This document shows, one piece after another, positions 49,630 through 59,000 of a DNA stretch of 64,000 bases. Below the pieces are notes generated by a model. It saw only the letters and a list, made by a program, of their open reading frames with translations. It did no database searches and was not told where the DNA came from. Position 1 is the first letter of the stretch, and each line of letters begins with the position of its first letter. The stretch comes from Azospirillum lipoferum (GTDB taxonomy: Bacteria > Pseudomonadota > Alphaproteobacteria > Azospirillales > Azospirillaceae), in assembly GCF_024170005.1 (NCBI RefSeq), contig NZ_JALJXJ010000018.1, positions 62,001 to 126,000 on the forward strand, given 5' to 3'. The position numbers and the translations under genes were made by a program.

Positions 49630-51207
49630 ATGCGGCGGTACGGGACAGCGATAGAGACGGCCACGGTCAAAGACGGGCAGCAGCTCGGCCGCTATCGGCT
49701 GCTCGACCTGATCGGGCGGGATGGCGATGCCCGGCTGCACCGCGCGTTGGACACCAATGGGCAGGCTGTTGCGCTGTGGACCGTGCCGCTGGCCTGTCTG
49801 TGTGCCGATGCCGCCGGGCTGGAGCGGTTCCGGCGGATGGCGAGCGCCGCAGCCCGGCTTTCCCACCCCGCCATTCCCGCCATCCTGGCCTCCGGCGAGC
49901 ATGCCGGCACCGCTTTCGTCGCCACTACGCTGGCGGAAGGGCGGACACTCGCCGCGCGGTTGGCCGATGGTCCGCTGGAATGGGACGAGGCTGTCCCGAC
50001 GCTGGACCGCGTGCTGTCCGCACTGTCCACCGCGCATCGTGCCGGCGTGGTGCATGGCGCGCTGAACGCCGACAGCATCCTGCATGCCGGGCCAGTGGCG
50101 GTGGTCACCGGGTTCGGCCGGGCGGCATTGAGCACGGCACCGGCGGACCGGCGCGCCGATGTGACCGCCGCCGCGAGGCTGACGGAACGGCTTCTGGCCG
50201 GGCATGACGAGCGGCCGGGGGTGGCGGCCCTGCTGGCAAGACTGCGCGACGAGGGGGCCGGAGCCTTCCCGGAGGCGGGGGACCTGCGTCGGGCCGTCAC
50301 CGCGCTTGGAGGAGCGCCTGTTCCGCCGGCCGCTGCCGCCCCGGTTCGGGCGCGCCGTTGGCCGCTTTGGCTCGGCGGTGTTGCTCTGATGGGTGCCCTG
50401 GCTGCCGTCGCGGTCCTGATGAGCCGGCCCCCGCCTTCCCTGCCGCCCGCCCTGCCACCGGTGCCGGCGATGACCGAGGAGGCTGCGCCCGAACAGACTC
50501 CCCAGCCAATGGCGCCCAGGCAACCGCCCGTCGCGGCGGTGTCAGAGGCGTTGCGCTCCATTCCCTGTGCGCTGGTCAGCGTGGAGACGACCGGCGGCCG
50601 GCTGCTGGTTTCGGGGGCGGTTGCCGGGGATCGGGTGGAGACGGCCGTGCGTGAAACGGTCGAGGCCCTTGCCGGCGGCTGGGACCACGGCTTCGACCTT
50701 GCCAGAGCGGATGCGCGGTTCTGCACCCCGCTGGGCAGCGTTGCCACGGCGCTGGACGCCAACCGCGGATTGGCGGAGCCGTTGACGGTGACCGTGCAGG
50801 ATGGGCCGGGTCTGGATGACGGCGATCCGCTGGTGCTGGAGATCCGGGCGCCGGCCCGTCCGGTGCAGTTGCAGGTCGATTACTTCACCATCGACGGCAG
50901 CGTCGTCCATCTGCTGCCCAACCCGTCGGACAGCGCAATCGCGCTGGCCGCCGGTGCGTCTCGCCGTCTGGGGGAGAGGAAAGAGGACGGAAAGCCGGGC
51001 ATCGGGCGGTCCTGGACCATCGGCCCGCCCTATGGAACCGAGATGCTGCTGACGATCGCCACCGCAGCGCCGCTGTTCCCCACCCAACGGCCGGAACAGG
51101 AGCCAGCAGCCGATTATCTGTCCGCACTGGCCGATGCGCTGGCCAGATTGCCGGACGACGCACCGGCAGCGCTGGCGGATGCGCGCTTCATCAAAACCGG
51201 GCCATGA
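49630..51207 (+). CDS. Membrane pseudokinase with DUF4384-like C-terminal domain
   Basis: A 525-residue protein. The N-terminal protein-kinase fold (about 15-215) has lost catalysis. The VAIK lysine reads ALW, the HRDLKPxN loop reads HGALNADS, and the DFG Asp is Gly (TGFGRA). One transmembrane helix follows a basic stretch (WPLWLGGVALMGALAAVAVL, about 243-262). A Pro-rich linker leads to a periplasmic domain with VQLQVDYFTIDGSVVHLLPN, which resembles DUF4384. The ATG at 49630 is chosen for its GGGGAGCGGGA ribosome site. It is convergent with a PP2C phosphatase gene nine bases away. It may be a regulatory partner or scaffold rather than an enzyme. Confidence 0.75.
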   Translation: MRRYGTAIETATVKDGQQLGRYRLLDLIGRDGDARLHRALDTNGQAVALWTVPLACLCADAAGLERFRRMASAAARLSHPAIPAILASGEHAGTAFVATTLAEGRTLAARLADGPLEWDEAVPTLDRVLSALSTAHRAGVVHGALNADSILHAGPVAVVTGFGRAALSTAPADRRADVTAAARLTERLLAGHDERPGVAALLARLRDEGAGAFPEAGDLRRAVTALGGAPVPPAAAAPVRARRWPLWLGGVALMGALAAVAVLMSRPPPSLPPALPPVPAMTEEAAPEQTPQPMAPRQPPVAAVSEALRSIPCALVSVETTGGRLLVSGAVAGDRVETAVRETVEALAGGWDHGFDLARADARFCTPLGSVATALDANRGLAEPLTVTVQDGPGLDDGDPLVLEIRAPARPVQLQVDYFTIDGSVVHLLPNPSDSAIALAAGASRRLGERKEDGKPGIGRSWTIGPPYGTEMLLTIATAAPLFPTQRPEQEPAADYLSALADALARLPDDAPAALADARFIKTGP

Positions 51208-51216
51208 TTGCGGTTG

Positions 51217-52032
51217 TCAGGCGATCGCGGTGAAGCGGCCGACCACCACCGTCACATTGTCCATCCCGCCGGCCGCGTTGGCGGCATCCACCAGGGCGGC
51301 GGCGGCAAGCGCGGGGTCGGATTCCTGACGCAGGATGCGGGCGATGACGCCGTCGGGCAGCATGCCGTTCAGCCCGTCGGAACAGAGCATGACCACATCG
51401 TCCGGCATCAGCGGCTGCACGCCGACCTCCGGTTCCACATCCTCCGCCGTGCCGAGCGCGCGGACGATGATGTTCCGTTGCGGCGCGGTCCCACGCCCGC
51501 CATTGTCCAGCCACATCTGGTAAAGGCTGTGGTCGCGGGTCAGGGGGCGCAGTTCGCCGTCGCGCAGGCGGTAGACCCGGCTGTCGCCGGCATGGAAGAC
51601 CACCATCTGGGCAGTGCCGGGGATCCGCCAGATGCCGGCCACGGTGGTGCCCATGCCGCGCCCCGACGAGAAGCCGCGGGCCAGATTCAGTTCGTGAATC
51701 GTTCGGTTGGCCTGCTGTACCGCCGATCGCGCAACCGACAGTGCATGGCGCACCGCAGGCTCGGTCGCCGCCGGGTCCGTCTGTGTGCGGTCGGCATCGT
51801 CGCGCTTCACCACGGCGATCGGATCGGACGGCACATAGTCCAGCAGAATGCCGGAGATCACCTCGACCGCCTTGCGGCTGGCGATGTCGCCGCCGGCATG
51901 GCCGCCCATGCCGTCGCAGACGACCGCGAATTCAGCGTCGGTGCTGGCCTGGAAATTGTCCTCGTTGCGGGAGCGGGTGCGCCCGACGTCGGTCAAACCG
52001 GCGACGGTCAGGGCAAAGGCAGCGTTCGGCAT
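51217..52032 (-). CDS. PP2C-type serine/threonine protein phosphatase
   Basis: A 271-residue cytoplasmic phosphatase with a complete metal site: RSRNEDNFQ (about 20-28), VCDGMGGHAGGDIAS, VVFHAGDSRVYRL, VMLCSDGLNGMLPD and GGMDNVTVVV. It resembles the PppA/Stp phosphatases that reverse Hanks-type kinases. It is convergent with the pseudokinase gene, the usual company of such phosphatases, but no active kinase or type VI secretion gene is in the window. Confidence 0.93.
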   Translation of the reverse strand: MPNAAFALTVAGLTDVGRTRSRNEDNFQASTDAEFAVVCDGMGGHAGGDIASRKAVEVISGILLDYVPSDPIAVVKRDDADRTQTDPAATEPAVRHALSVARSAVQQANRTIHELNLARGFSSGRGMGTTVAGIWRIPGTAQMVVFHAGDSRVYRLRDGELRPLTRDHSLYQMWLDNGGRGTAPQRNIIVRALGTAEDVEPEVGVQPLMPDDVVMLCSDGLNGMLPDGVIARILRQESDPALAAAALVDAANAAGGMDNVTVVVGRFTAIA

Positions 52033-52160
52033 TCAGGCGGCGGCTCCCGTCTCGCATTTGCCCGATAATGGCGCAAGCCCCACGAAAGATACAGAGTCGA
52101 TTCCATGGCGGCGATTTCGGTGCGGCAATTGAAACCTCCGGGTGATCGCGGCGGCCGATA

Positions 52161-52193
52161 CCCCGGTGATGCCCCGGTGATGCCCTGATGATG
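52161..52193 (+). repeat. Three tandem 11-bp units upstream of the FlgC-like gene
   Basis: CCCCGGTGATG occurs twice without a gap (52161-52182), then once as CCCTGATGATG (52183-52193), in the 219-bp gap between the divergent PP2C and FlgC-like genes. It could be a regulatory array or a slippage product. Confidence 0.5.
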
Positions 52194-52251
52194 CGAGCCA
52201 CCCGATGTGGTATGGTTGCAGGATATCCCATCGGATGAAGGACGGACCGCC

Positions 52252-52656
52252 ATGGTCGGCAGCATCGGCATCGCGCTCAGCGGTTTGACCGCCCAGACGC
52301 GGCGGCTCGACGCCTCGGCCTCCAATGTCGCGAATGTCCGTTCCACTGGGGCCGTACCCGCGGCGGACGGCAGTTCAGACGGCAAGCGTGCGGCCTACCA
52401 GCCGATCGCGGTTGCGCAGAGCGATGCCAACCCCGGCACGCGCGCCAGCTTCACCCCGATCACGCCGGCCTATCTGCAGGAATATGCACCGGAGGACAGT
52501 GCGGCGAACGGCGACGGCATGGTCGCAGCGCCCAACGTCGATCTGGCGAGCGAACGCATCAACCAGATGGCCGCCAGCCGCGCCTATGGTGCCAATGTAG
52601 CGGTCGTCCGCACCCAGGACGAGATGCTGACCTCACTGCTCGACTCGAAAGTCTGA
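52252..52656 (+). CDS. Flagellar basal-body rod protein, FlgC-like
   Basis: A 134-residue axial protein with paired terminal motifs. The N terminus GIALSGLTAQTRRLDASASN, then VANVRSTG, is the rod-protein signature. The C terminus MVAAPNVDLASERINQMAAS, RAYGANVAVVRTQDEMLTSL is the Flg_bbr_C coiled coil. Length and the NVDLASE segment fit FlgC. The sequence is divergent and the gene stands apart from a rod operon, so an orphan paralogue is possible. AAGGA precedes the ATG at 52252. Confidence 0.75.
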   Translation: MVGSIGIALSGLTAQTRRLDASASNVANVRSTGAVPAADGSSDGKRAAYQPIAVAQSDANPGTRASFTPITPAYLQEYAPEDSAANGDGMVAAPNVDLASERINQMAASRAYGANVAVVRTQDEMLTSLLDSKV

Positions 52657-52698
52657 TTGTGGGCCGAAAGTCTGACTTCAGGGTTCGCTGACGCGCGA

Positions 52699-52917
52699 TC
52701 AGACGGTAATGTTCAGGTTCTGCCCGCGGGTCGGGGTGACGTTGCCGCCGCCGGAACCATCGCCCGCCCCGCCGCCGGATTGCATCAGAGCCTCAACCGT
52801 CGCCTGCTGCTGCTCGGCATTCTGGTTCAGCGCCTTCACGCCGAAATTCATCTGACCCTGTGCCTGTTTCAGGGCCATCGCCGCACCGGCAGTCGACGAA
52901 GTGATGTCCATGCCCAT
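52699..52917 (-). CDS. YjfB-like putative motility protein
   Basis: A 72-residue protein. The helical part TAGAAMALKQAQGQMNFGVK, then ALNQNAEQQQATVEALMQS, matches the layout of the small YjfB motility family (N-terminal MDI, Gln-rich helices). The glycine-rich tail GGGAGDGSGGGN is unusual. The start ends at 52917 with GGAG six bases upstream. It lies between flagellar-type genes and is probably co-transcribed after the FlaG-like gene. Confidence 0.65.
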   Translation of the reverse strand: MGMDITSSTAGAAMALKQAQGQMNFGVKALNQNAEQQQATVEALMQSGGGAGDGSGGGNVTPTRGQNLNITV

Positions 52918-52956
52918 CCTTAGCTCCCGGGAACTGCGCCCCGTTCCAGGGCGTCC

Positions 52957-53559
52957 TCAGATCACCACATTCACCCGCGCAGCGGAAGTGCCGGTGGACG
53001 ACGCAGCGACCAGAGAGGAGTGTGCCACAGAAGCCGTGCCGGCGGAAGCGGCGGGCGCGACAGTGCCGGTTGTGGACCCTGGCGTCCCGGTGGTCCAACG
53101 CCCCGTCCCGATGGTGGATCCGGCGTCCGACAGACCCGATCCGCCCGACCCATCAGATCCGCCACGGCGATAAGCCGCCGATTGTCCGCCTGCTTGGCCG
53201 CTTCCATCGACCGTGAGCTTCAGCAGGGAGGCGCGTTCCGCGTCCTTTTCCTTCTGCTGGGCTTCCTTGTACTGCTTCAGGGCGGCTTCGGTCGGGATCT
53301 GCGACACGGTCTTCCCGTTGGCCGGGTCCCGGTACAGCATCACCAGCCGCGAAGCGTCGGTGTCATAGCTGAAGGCGATGGTCGGAAAGCGGTTGACCAG
53401 AGGATCGGCGCCGCCTCCAGCCATATCGGCCTCCGCCGGCTGGGGGGCGGTGGTGGTCGGAGTCCTGGTGCCGGCCCCTGTGTCAACGGCATCGCTGCCG
53501 CGGGGCGTCATGAAGGCGAACGGCCGTGAGACCGTTGATGTGGCCACAGCCACGTTCAT
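52957..53559 (-). CDS. FlaG-like protein
   Basis: A 200-residue protein whose centre FSYDTDASRLVMLYRDPANG, KTVSQIPTEAALKQYKE has the FlaG pattern (F-S-D--T-R-V------G-VVRQIP-E). FlaG proteins affect filament length. It differs in having a long Ser/Thr/Gly-rich C-terminal tail (about 115-200) in place of a short end. It lies 39 bp upstream of the YjfB-like gene on the same strand and next to a TPR gene pair. The 211-bp gap upstream holds no gene that I can see. Confidence 0.65.
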   Translation of the reverse strand: MNVAVATSTVSRPFAFMTPRGSDAVDTGAGTRTPTTTAPQPAEADMAGGGADPLVNRFPTIAFSYDTDASRLVMLYRDPANGKTVSQIPTEAALKQYKEAQQKEKDAERASLLKLTVDGSGQAGGQSAAYRRGGSDGSGGSGLSDAGSTIGTGRWTTGTPGSTTGTVAPAASAGTASVAHSSLVAASSTGTSAARVNVVI

Positions 53560-53770
53560 GACCGGCTTGTCCAGATCGGTGAGAATTGAATATTAAATTA
53601 CCTTAACCCCAGCAATGCGTAAAGGCTTTCTTTACTCTTATTTGGGTTGGCGAATCTAACCCGAACAGGGAAAGGGGCTTTCCAGCAAGGAAGCGTTCAT
53701 GTCGAAAAAACAATGCCCTCCGTCACATGGGCTTGCAGTGGCGGCACCGCTCGTCCTAAAGCGTTGAGCC

Positions 53771-54673
53771 ATGGCAACCGTCCTCGAAGCCTTGACGCTG
53801 GCGCTCGACCTGCATCTCGCCGGCCGCTTCGGCGAGGCGCAGGAACTCTATACCCGCATCCTCGACGTGGAACCGGAGCAGCCGGATGCACTGCATTACC
53901 TGGGCGTTCTGGCCGGACAGATCGACCGGGGGGAATTCGGACTGACGCTGATCGGCAAGGCGCTGGCCCTGAGGCCGGAGGCCGCGGACATTCACGCCAA
54001 CCGCGCCAATCTGCTGCGCGGCCTCGACCGGTTGGACGAGGCCGAGGGCTCCTACCGCCGTGCGCTTGCCCTGCGTCCCGATTTTGCGGAGGCCTGGACC
54101 GACCGCGCCTTCGCTCGCCATAGCCGGAGCGATCCGGCCGCCACCGATGCGACCACCGCGATGCTGGAGCGCGCCTTGCGGATCGAACCGGCGCTCGATC
54201 CGGCGCGGGAGAAGCTTGTCGATCTTCTGCACGCACGTGGCCGGCTTCGGCTGGAATCCGGGCAGGTGACGCCGGCGCTGACCGATCTGATCCGGGCCGC
54301 GGCACTAGACCCTCGGGATGCCGACATCGCCTTCCTGCTGGGCAATGCCCTGTTCGCCGCCGGGCTGCGCGCGGATTCGGTGATCGCCTTCCGCAACGCG
54401 CTGGCTCTGGTGCCGGACTTCCTGTCGGCGGCGCTGAATCTCGGCATCGCGCTGGCGGCGACCAACCATGCCGCCGCGGCGCTGGCCCCGCTGTGCCACG
54501 CCGTCCGCATCGACCCGGCCCACCCGGCGCCGCGCGACACGCTGGCCCTGGCTCTGCGCTCGCTGGGCCGTGCGGAGGAGGCCGATGCACTGGGATTGCC
54601 GCCGCCGGCCTTGCAGCCGCCGAAGCCGGTGGCGAAACCTGCCCCGTCCCGCCGGCCGCGCCGGGACTTTTAA
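53771..54673 (+). CDS. Tetratricopeptide repeat protein
   Basis: A 300-residue soluble protein made of about seven TPR units (for example LYTRILDVEPEQPDALHYLG and YRRALALRPDFAEAWTDRAF), ending in a Pro/Lys/Arg-rich tail. There is no catalytic domain. Its opening MATVLEALTLALDLHLAGRF closely resembles that of the TPR-GT protein at 38481 (MATLLDALNAAVNHHMAGHA). It may be an adaptor of the same modification system. Confidence 0.8.
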   Translation: MATVLEALTLALDLHLAGRFGEAQELYTRILDVEPEQPDALHYLGVLAGQIDRGEFGLTLIGKALALRPEAADIHANRANLLRGLDRLDEAEGSYRRALALRPDFAEAWTDRAFARHSRSDPAATDATTAMLERALRIEPALDPAREKLVDLLHARGRLRLESGQVTPALTDLIRAAALDPRDADIAFLLGNALFAAGLRADSVIAFRNALALVPDFLSAALNLGIALAATNHAAAALAPLCHAVRIDPAHPAPRDTLALALRSLGRAEEADALGLPPPALQPPKPVAKPAPSRRPRRDF

Positions 54674-54684
54674 GCGACCATTTC

Positions 54685-55962
54685 TTAAGCGGCGGGCCGT
54701 TCGGCCAGCACCACCAGCCCCATCACCGGTTCGCCGCTTTCGAAGCGCAGCCGGTCATGGCCGCAGCGGAGCAGGACCAGACCCGCGCCCGCCAGCGCGG
54801 CGCGGACATAAGCCTCGGCATGGGCATAGCGGCCGTGGGTGGCGACGCGGTGGGGCCGTCCGTCGGCCGGATCCAGCTCCTCCACCGTGAAGGCCAGCCG
54901 TCCGCCGGGACGCAGCGCCGCACGGGCGGCGGCCAGAGCTTCGTCGAGGCTGCCGAAGTAGCAGAACACGTCGGCTGCCATGACCAGATCGAAGGCTTGC
55001 CGATGGCCGGTCAGGAAGCCGACCAGTTCCGCCTCATGCAACGCGTCATAGAGGCCGCGGCCGCGGGCACGCTCCAGCATGCCGTCCGACAGGTCGACGC
55101 CGACCAGCCGGCGGGCATAGGGCCGCAGTGCGGCGGCGCACAGGCCGGTGCCGCAGCCGGCGTCGAGCACGTCGAGGTCGGCGGCCGGAGCATCGTCGGA
55201 CAGCAGCCCGGCGAGCAGGGCAGGCGCACGGTAATCCAGCTCCGCCAGCTTGCGGTCGAACTCCTCGGCAAACAGGTCGAAGGTCTGGCGGACGTAATCG
55301 TCGGGTGCGCGGGTGTCGGCCTCCTCGCCGGCGATGGCGGCACCGATATGGCGGGCCAGCGGGTTGCCCGGATGGTCGCGCCGCCACAGCCGGGCCAGCG
55401 TCGCCGCATCCTCCTCCCCGCCCTGCTCGTGCAGCAGATAGAGAACGGCGCTGAGATTGTCATGGGCGTCGGCCCAGTCCGGCCGCAGGGCCAGTGCCCG
55501 CCGGTAATCCACGGCCGCCCCGCCGAAGCGGCCGAGGTCGCGCAGCAGGTTGCCGCAGTTGTTCCACGCCTCCGCATGGTCGGGCCGCAGGGCCAGCGCC
55601 TGCCGGAAGGCGGCCTCCGCTGCCTCCCGCCGCTCCGCCTGCCGCAGGACGGAGCCGAGATTGTAATGCGCCATCCCCTCATGCAGGCCATGGGCGACCG
55701 CGGCACGATAGGCGGTGGCGGCCTCCTCCAGCCGGCCAAGGGCACGCAGGGCGTTGCCGTGGTTGTTATGGGTGCCGGCAAGCGTCGGATCAGCCGCCAG
55801 GGCCTGGGCATAGAGCGGCTCCGCCCCCGCGGCATCGCCGCCTGCGGCCAGCGCGTCCGCCTGCCGGCTGAGCTTCACTGCCGGCAGAAGGGCGGCGCCC
55901 GTCAATCCCCTGCCCAATCCCCTGCGCAACCCGCCCCGCAAGGACGAGCGTGACCCTGCCAT
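54685..55962 (-). CDS. TPR protein with C-terminal SAM-dependent methyltransferase domain
   Basis: A 425-residue protein. TPR units occupy about residues 30-165. A class I methyltransferase follows with motif I LDVLDAGCGTGLCAAALRPY, motif post-I VGVDLSDGMLERAR and DLVMAADVFCYFGSLDEAL. The pre-motif stretch YVRQTFDLFAEEFDRKLAEL is typical of this TPR-methyltransferase group. The start ends at 55962 after GGGGAGAG. It is convergent with one TPR gene and divergent from the tandem TPR-GT gene, suggesting methylation of the same protein or glycan target. Confidence 0.85.
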   Translation of the reverse strand: MAGSRSSLRGGLRRGLGRGLTGAALLPAVKLSRQADALAAGGDAAGAEPLYAQALAADPTLAGTHNNHGNALRALGRLEEAATAYRAAVAHGLHEGMAHYNLGSVLRQAERREAAEAAFRQALALRPDHAEAWNNCGNLLRDLGRFGGAAVDYRRALALRPDWADAHDNLSAVLYLLHEQGGEEDAATLARLWRRDHPGNPLARHIGAAIAGEEADTRAPDDYVRQTFDLFAEEFDRKLAELDYRAPALLAGLLSDDAPAADLDVLDAGCGTGLCAAALRPYARRLVGVDLSDGMLERARGRGLYDALHEAELVGFLTGHRQAFDLVMAADVFCYFGSLDEALAAARAALRPGGRLAFTVEELDPADGRPHRVATHGRYAHAEAYVRAALAGAGLVLLRCGHDRLRFESGEPVMGLVVLAERPAA

Positions 55963-56082
55963 CGCGTGCTCTCCCCTCTCCCGCCTGTCGATTTACAGCC
56001 GATATCAATGGCATCTTTACCGTGATCCACCGATGATGGCACTCCCTTTGAGGGTGCGGGCAGTCAGGGACGGGGCCGGAAC

Positions 56083-59000
56083 GTGGCGAAGCACACCAAC
56101 ATGCTGGCGCAGGCAGTGGCGCACCATCAGGCCGGGCGCCCCGCGGAGGCTGAGCGCGGCTATCGCGAGGTGTTGGCCGCCGACCCGCGCAACGCCGACG
56201 CGCTGCATCTGCTGGGGGTGTTGGCCCTGCAATCCGGCCGCGCGGAGGAGGCGGTGACCCTGATCGGCAAGGCCCTGGCGCAGGCCAAGGGTGTCGCCGA
56301 CTATTGGGACAATCTGGGCAGCGCCCTGTCCGCCGCCGGACGGCCGGACGATGCCGCGCAGGCCCATCGCAACGCCACCATCCTGGACCCGCAGGGGGCG
56401 CAGCGGCGGCACAATATGGGCAATGCCCTGGCCGCGCTCGGCCGCCATGACGAGGCGCAGCGGGCCTTCGCCACGGCATTGGCGCTGAAGCCGGACTATG
56501 CCAAGGCCTGGTATAATCTCGGCAATGGCCATGCCGTGCGTCATCGCTACGCCGACGCCGTGACGGCACTGGACCGCGCGGTGCGGCTGGCGCCGGGCAT
56601 GGTGGAGGCGCACAACAATCTGGGCGACGCGCTGGCGATGGCCGGCCGCCTGGAGGAGGCCGTCGCGCAGCACCGGCTGGTGACCCGGCACCGCCCCGAT
56701 GACGCCACCGCCTTCTACAATCTGGGCGCCGTCCTGCAACAGAAGGGCGCCCTGGAGAGTGCGGAAATCGCCTATCGTCAGGCGCTGAAGCGCAACCCGC
56801 GCCACAGCGCCGCGCTGAACAATCTGGGCAGCGTCCTGAAGCGGCTGGGCCGTCCCGATCAGGCGGAACTGTGCCACCGGCAAGCGCTGGAGCTGCATCC
56901 GGAGTTCGTGGAGGCGCGCTACAATCTCGGCAACGCCTTGCAGGCGCAGGGACGCTACGAGGAGGCGACGGCCTGTTTCGAGGAAGCCCTGGCCCAGCAG
57001 CCCGACCTTGCCACCGCCACCTACAACCTGTCGCTCCTGGCGCTTCTTCACGGCGACCTGTCGCGCGGCTGGGCGGGGTACGAGCGGCGTTTCGCCGCGG
57101 GCGAGGCGATGCCGAACCGGCACTTCCCCATTCCGCGCTGGGGCGGGGAGCTTCTGCGCGGCAAGCGGCTGCTGGTATGGCGCGAACAGGGTGTCGGCGA
57201 CGAGGTGATGTTCGCCTCCTGCTATGCGGACGTCATCGCCTGGGCGGGCGGGCCGATCACGATCGAATGCGATCCGCGTCTGGTGCCGCTGTTCCGCCGC
57301 TCCTTCCCCAACGCGACGGTGCGGGCCGAAAGCTGCACCGGTGACGCTTTCGGCGGGAACCCCCGGGAAATGATCGACCCAATCGACTGCGACCTCCAGG
57401 TTGCGGCGGGCGACCTGCCGGAGCTGCTGCGCGGCAGCCTGTCCGCCTTCGAACCGCAAGGCTCCTGGCTGGTGCCGAACCCGGCGCTGGTGAAGCGCTG
57501 GGCTGAGCGGCTGGCGGCACTGGGACCGGGCCTGCGGGTCGGCATCGGCTGGCGCAGCCAGCTGATGACCGCCGACCGCAAGGCGGCCTATGTGATGCTG
57601 GAGCATTGGGGGCCGCTGTTCGCCGTTCCCGGCGTGGTCTTCGTCAATTTGCAATATGGCGACTGCGAGGCCGAACTGCGGGCGGCGGAGGAGCGCTTCG
57701 GCGTGACGATCCACCGCTGGGCCGACCTGAACCTGAAGGATGATTTCGATGGGGCGGCGGCCCTGGCCGCCAACCTGGATCTGGTGATCTCGCCGGCGAT
57801 GTCGGCAGGGGAGCTGGCGGGGGCGCTGGGTGTGCCGGTCTGGCGCTTCGGCACCCGCGACTGGACGCAGCTGGGCACCGGCATCCGTCCCTGGTTCCCG
57901 ACGATGCGCCTGTTCCAGCCCAGTCCCGGCGCAGGGCTGGACTCCACCGTCGGGGCGATGGCCAAAGCCCTGCACGGCATGATGCCGGAACCGCTGCCTG
58001 TCGCGGCGGTGCAGGGATCGGCCGAACCGGAACAGCGCATCGACTTCGACGCCCTGCTGAACCGTGCCGCCGACCTTCACCGTGCCGGCCGGCTTGAGGA
58101 AGCGGAAGCGGCCTACCGCACCGCCATCGCCGCAGCCCCCCGGCACGAGGCCCCCGGTCTTCCCGACGCCCTGCATCTGCTGGGACTGTTGATGCACCAG
58201 ACCGGGCGGAACGAAAAAGCGCTCGCCCTGATCGGCGAAGCGTTGCGCATCGACCCGAACTTTCCCCAGGCCTGGAACCATCTCGGTCTGGTGCATGAGA
58301 TGGAGAAGCGCCATGCCGAATCATCATACGCCTTCGCCCGGGCGCTGGCCCTGCACCCGGCCTATCCGGAGGCGCTGACCCATCTGGGCCTCGTCCACCA
58401 GATGGGCGGGCGGGTGAGGGAGGCGGTGCGGTTGCACCGCCGAGCCATCGCCATCCAGCCCGACCATCCCCCGGCCCATGCCAATCTCGGCCATGCCCGC
58501 GAGCTTGGCGGACAGACGGCGGAAGCCACCGACCATTACCGCCGGGCACTGGCCCTGCAACCGGAGTCCGCCGAGGCCAACAACAATCTTGCAACCATGG
58601 CGACGCTGGCCGGCCAGTTGGAGGAGGCGAAGAGCCACCTGCGACGCGCTCTGCGGGTCGATTCCGGCTTTGCGCTGGCGGCCTGGAATCTCGGCCTGAT
58701 GGACCTTGCCGACGGGCGCATCATGGAGGGGTGGGCCGGCTATTCCCGCCGCTTCTCCGCCCGGCAGTTGCAGCGCGCGCGCCGCATCGACCGGCCGGTC
58801 TGGACGGGCGAGGCGTTGCAGGGCCGGCGCCTGCTGGTCTGGTCGGAACAGGGGGTGGGGGACGAGATCCTGTTCGCTTCCTGCTTCGACGCCTTGAATG
58901 GACTGGACGGGCCGGTGACCGTCGAATCCGACCGGCGGCTGGTCAGCCTGTTCGCCCGCTCCTTCCCCTGGATGGCGGTACGGGCGGAGACGGTAGACCC

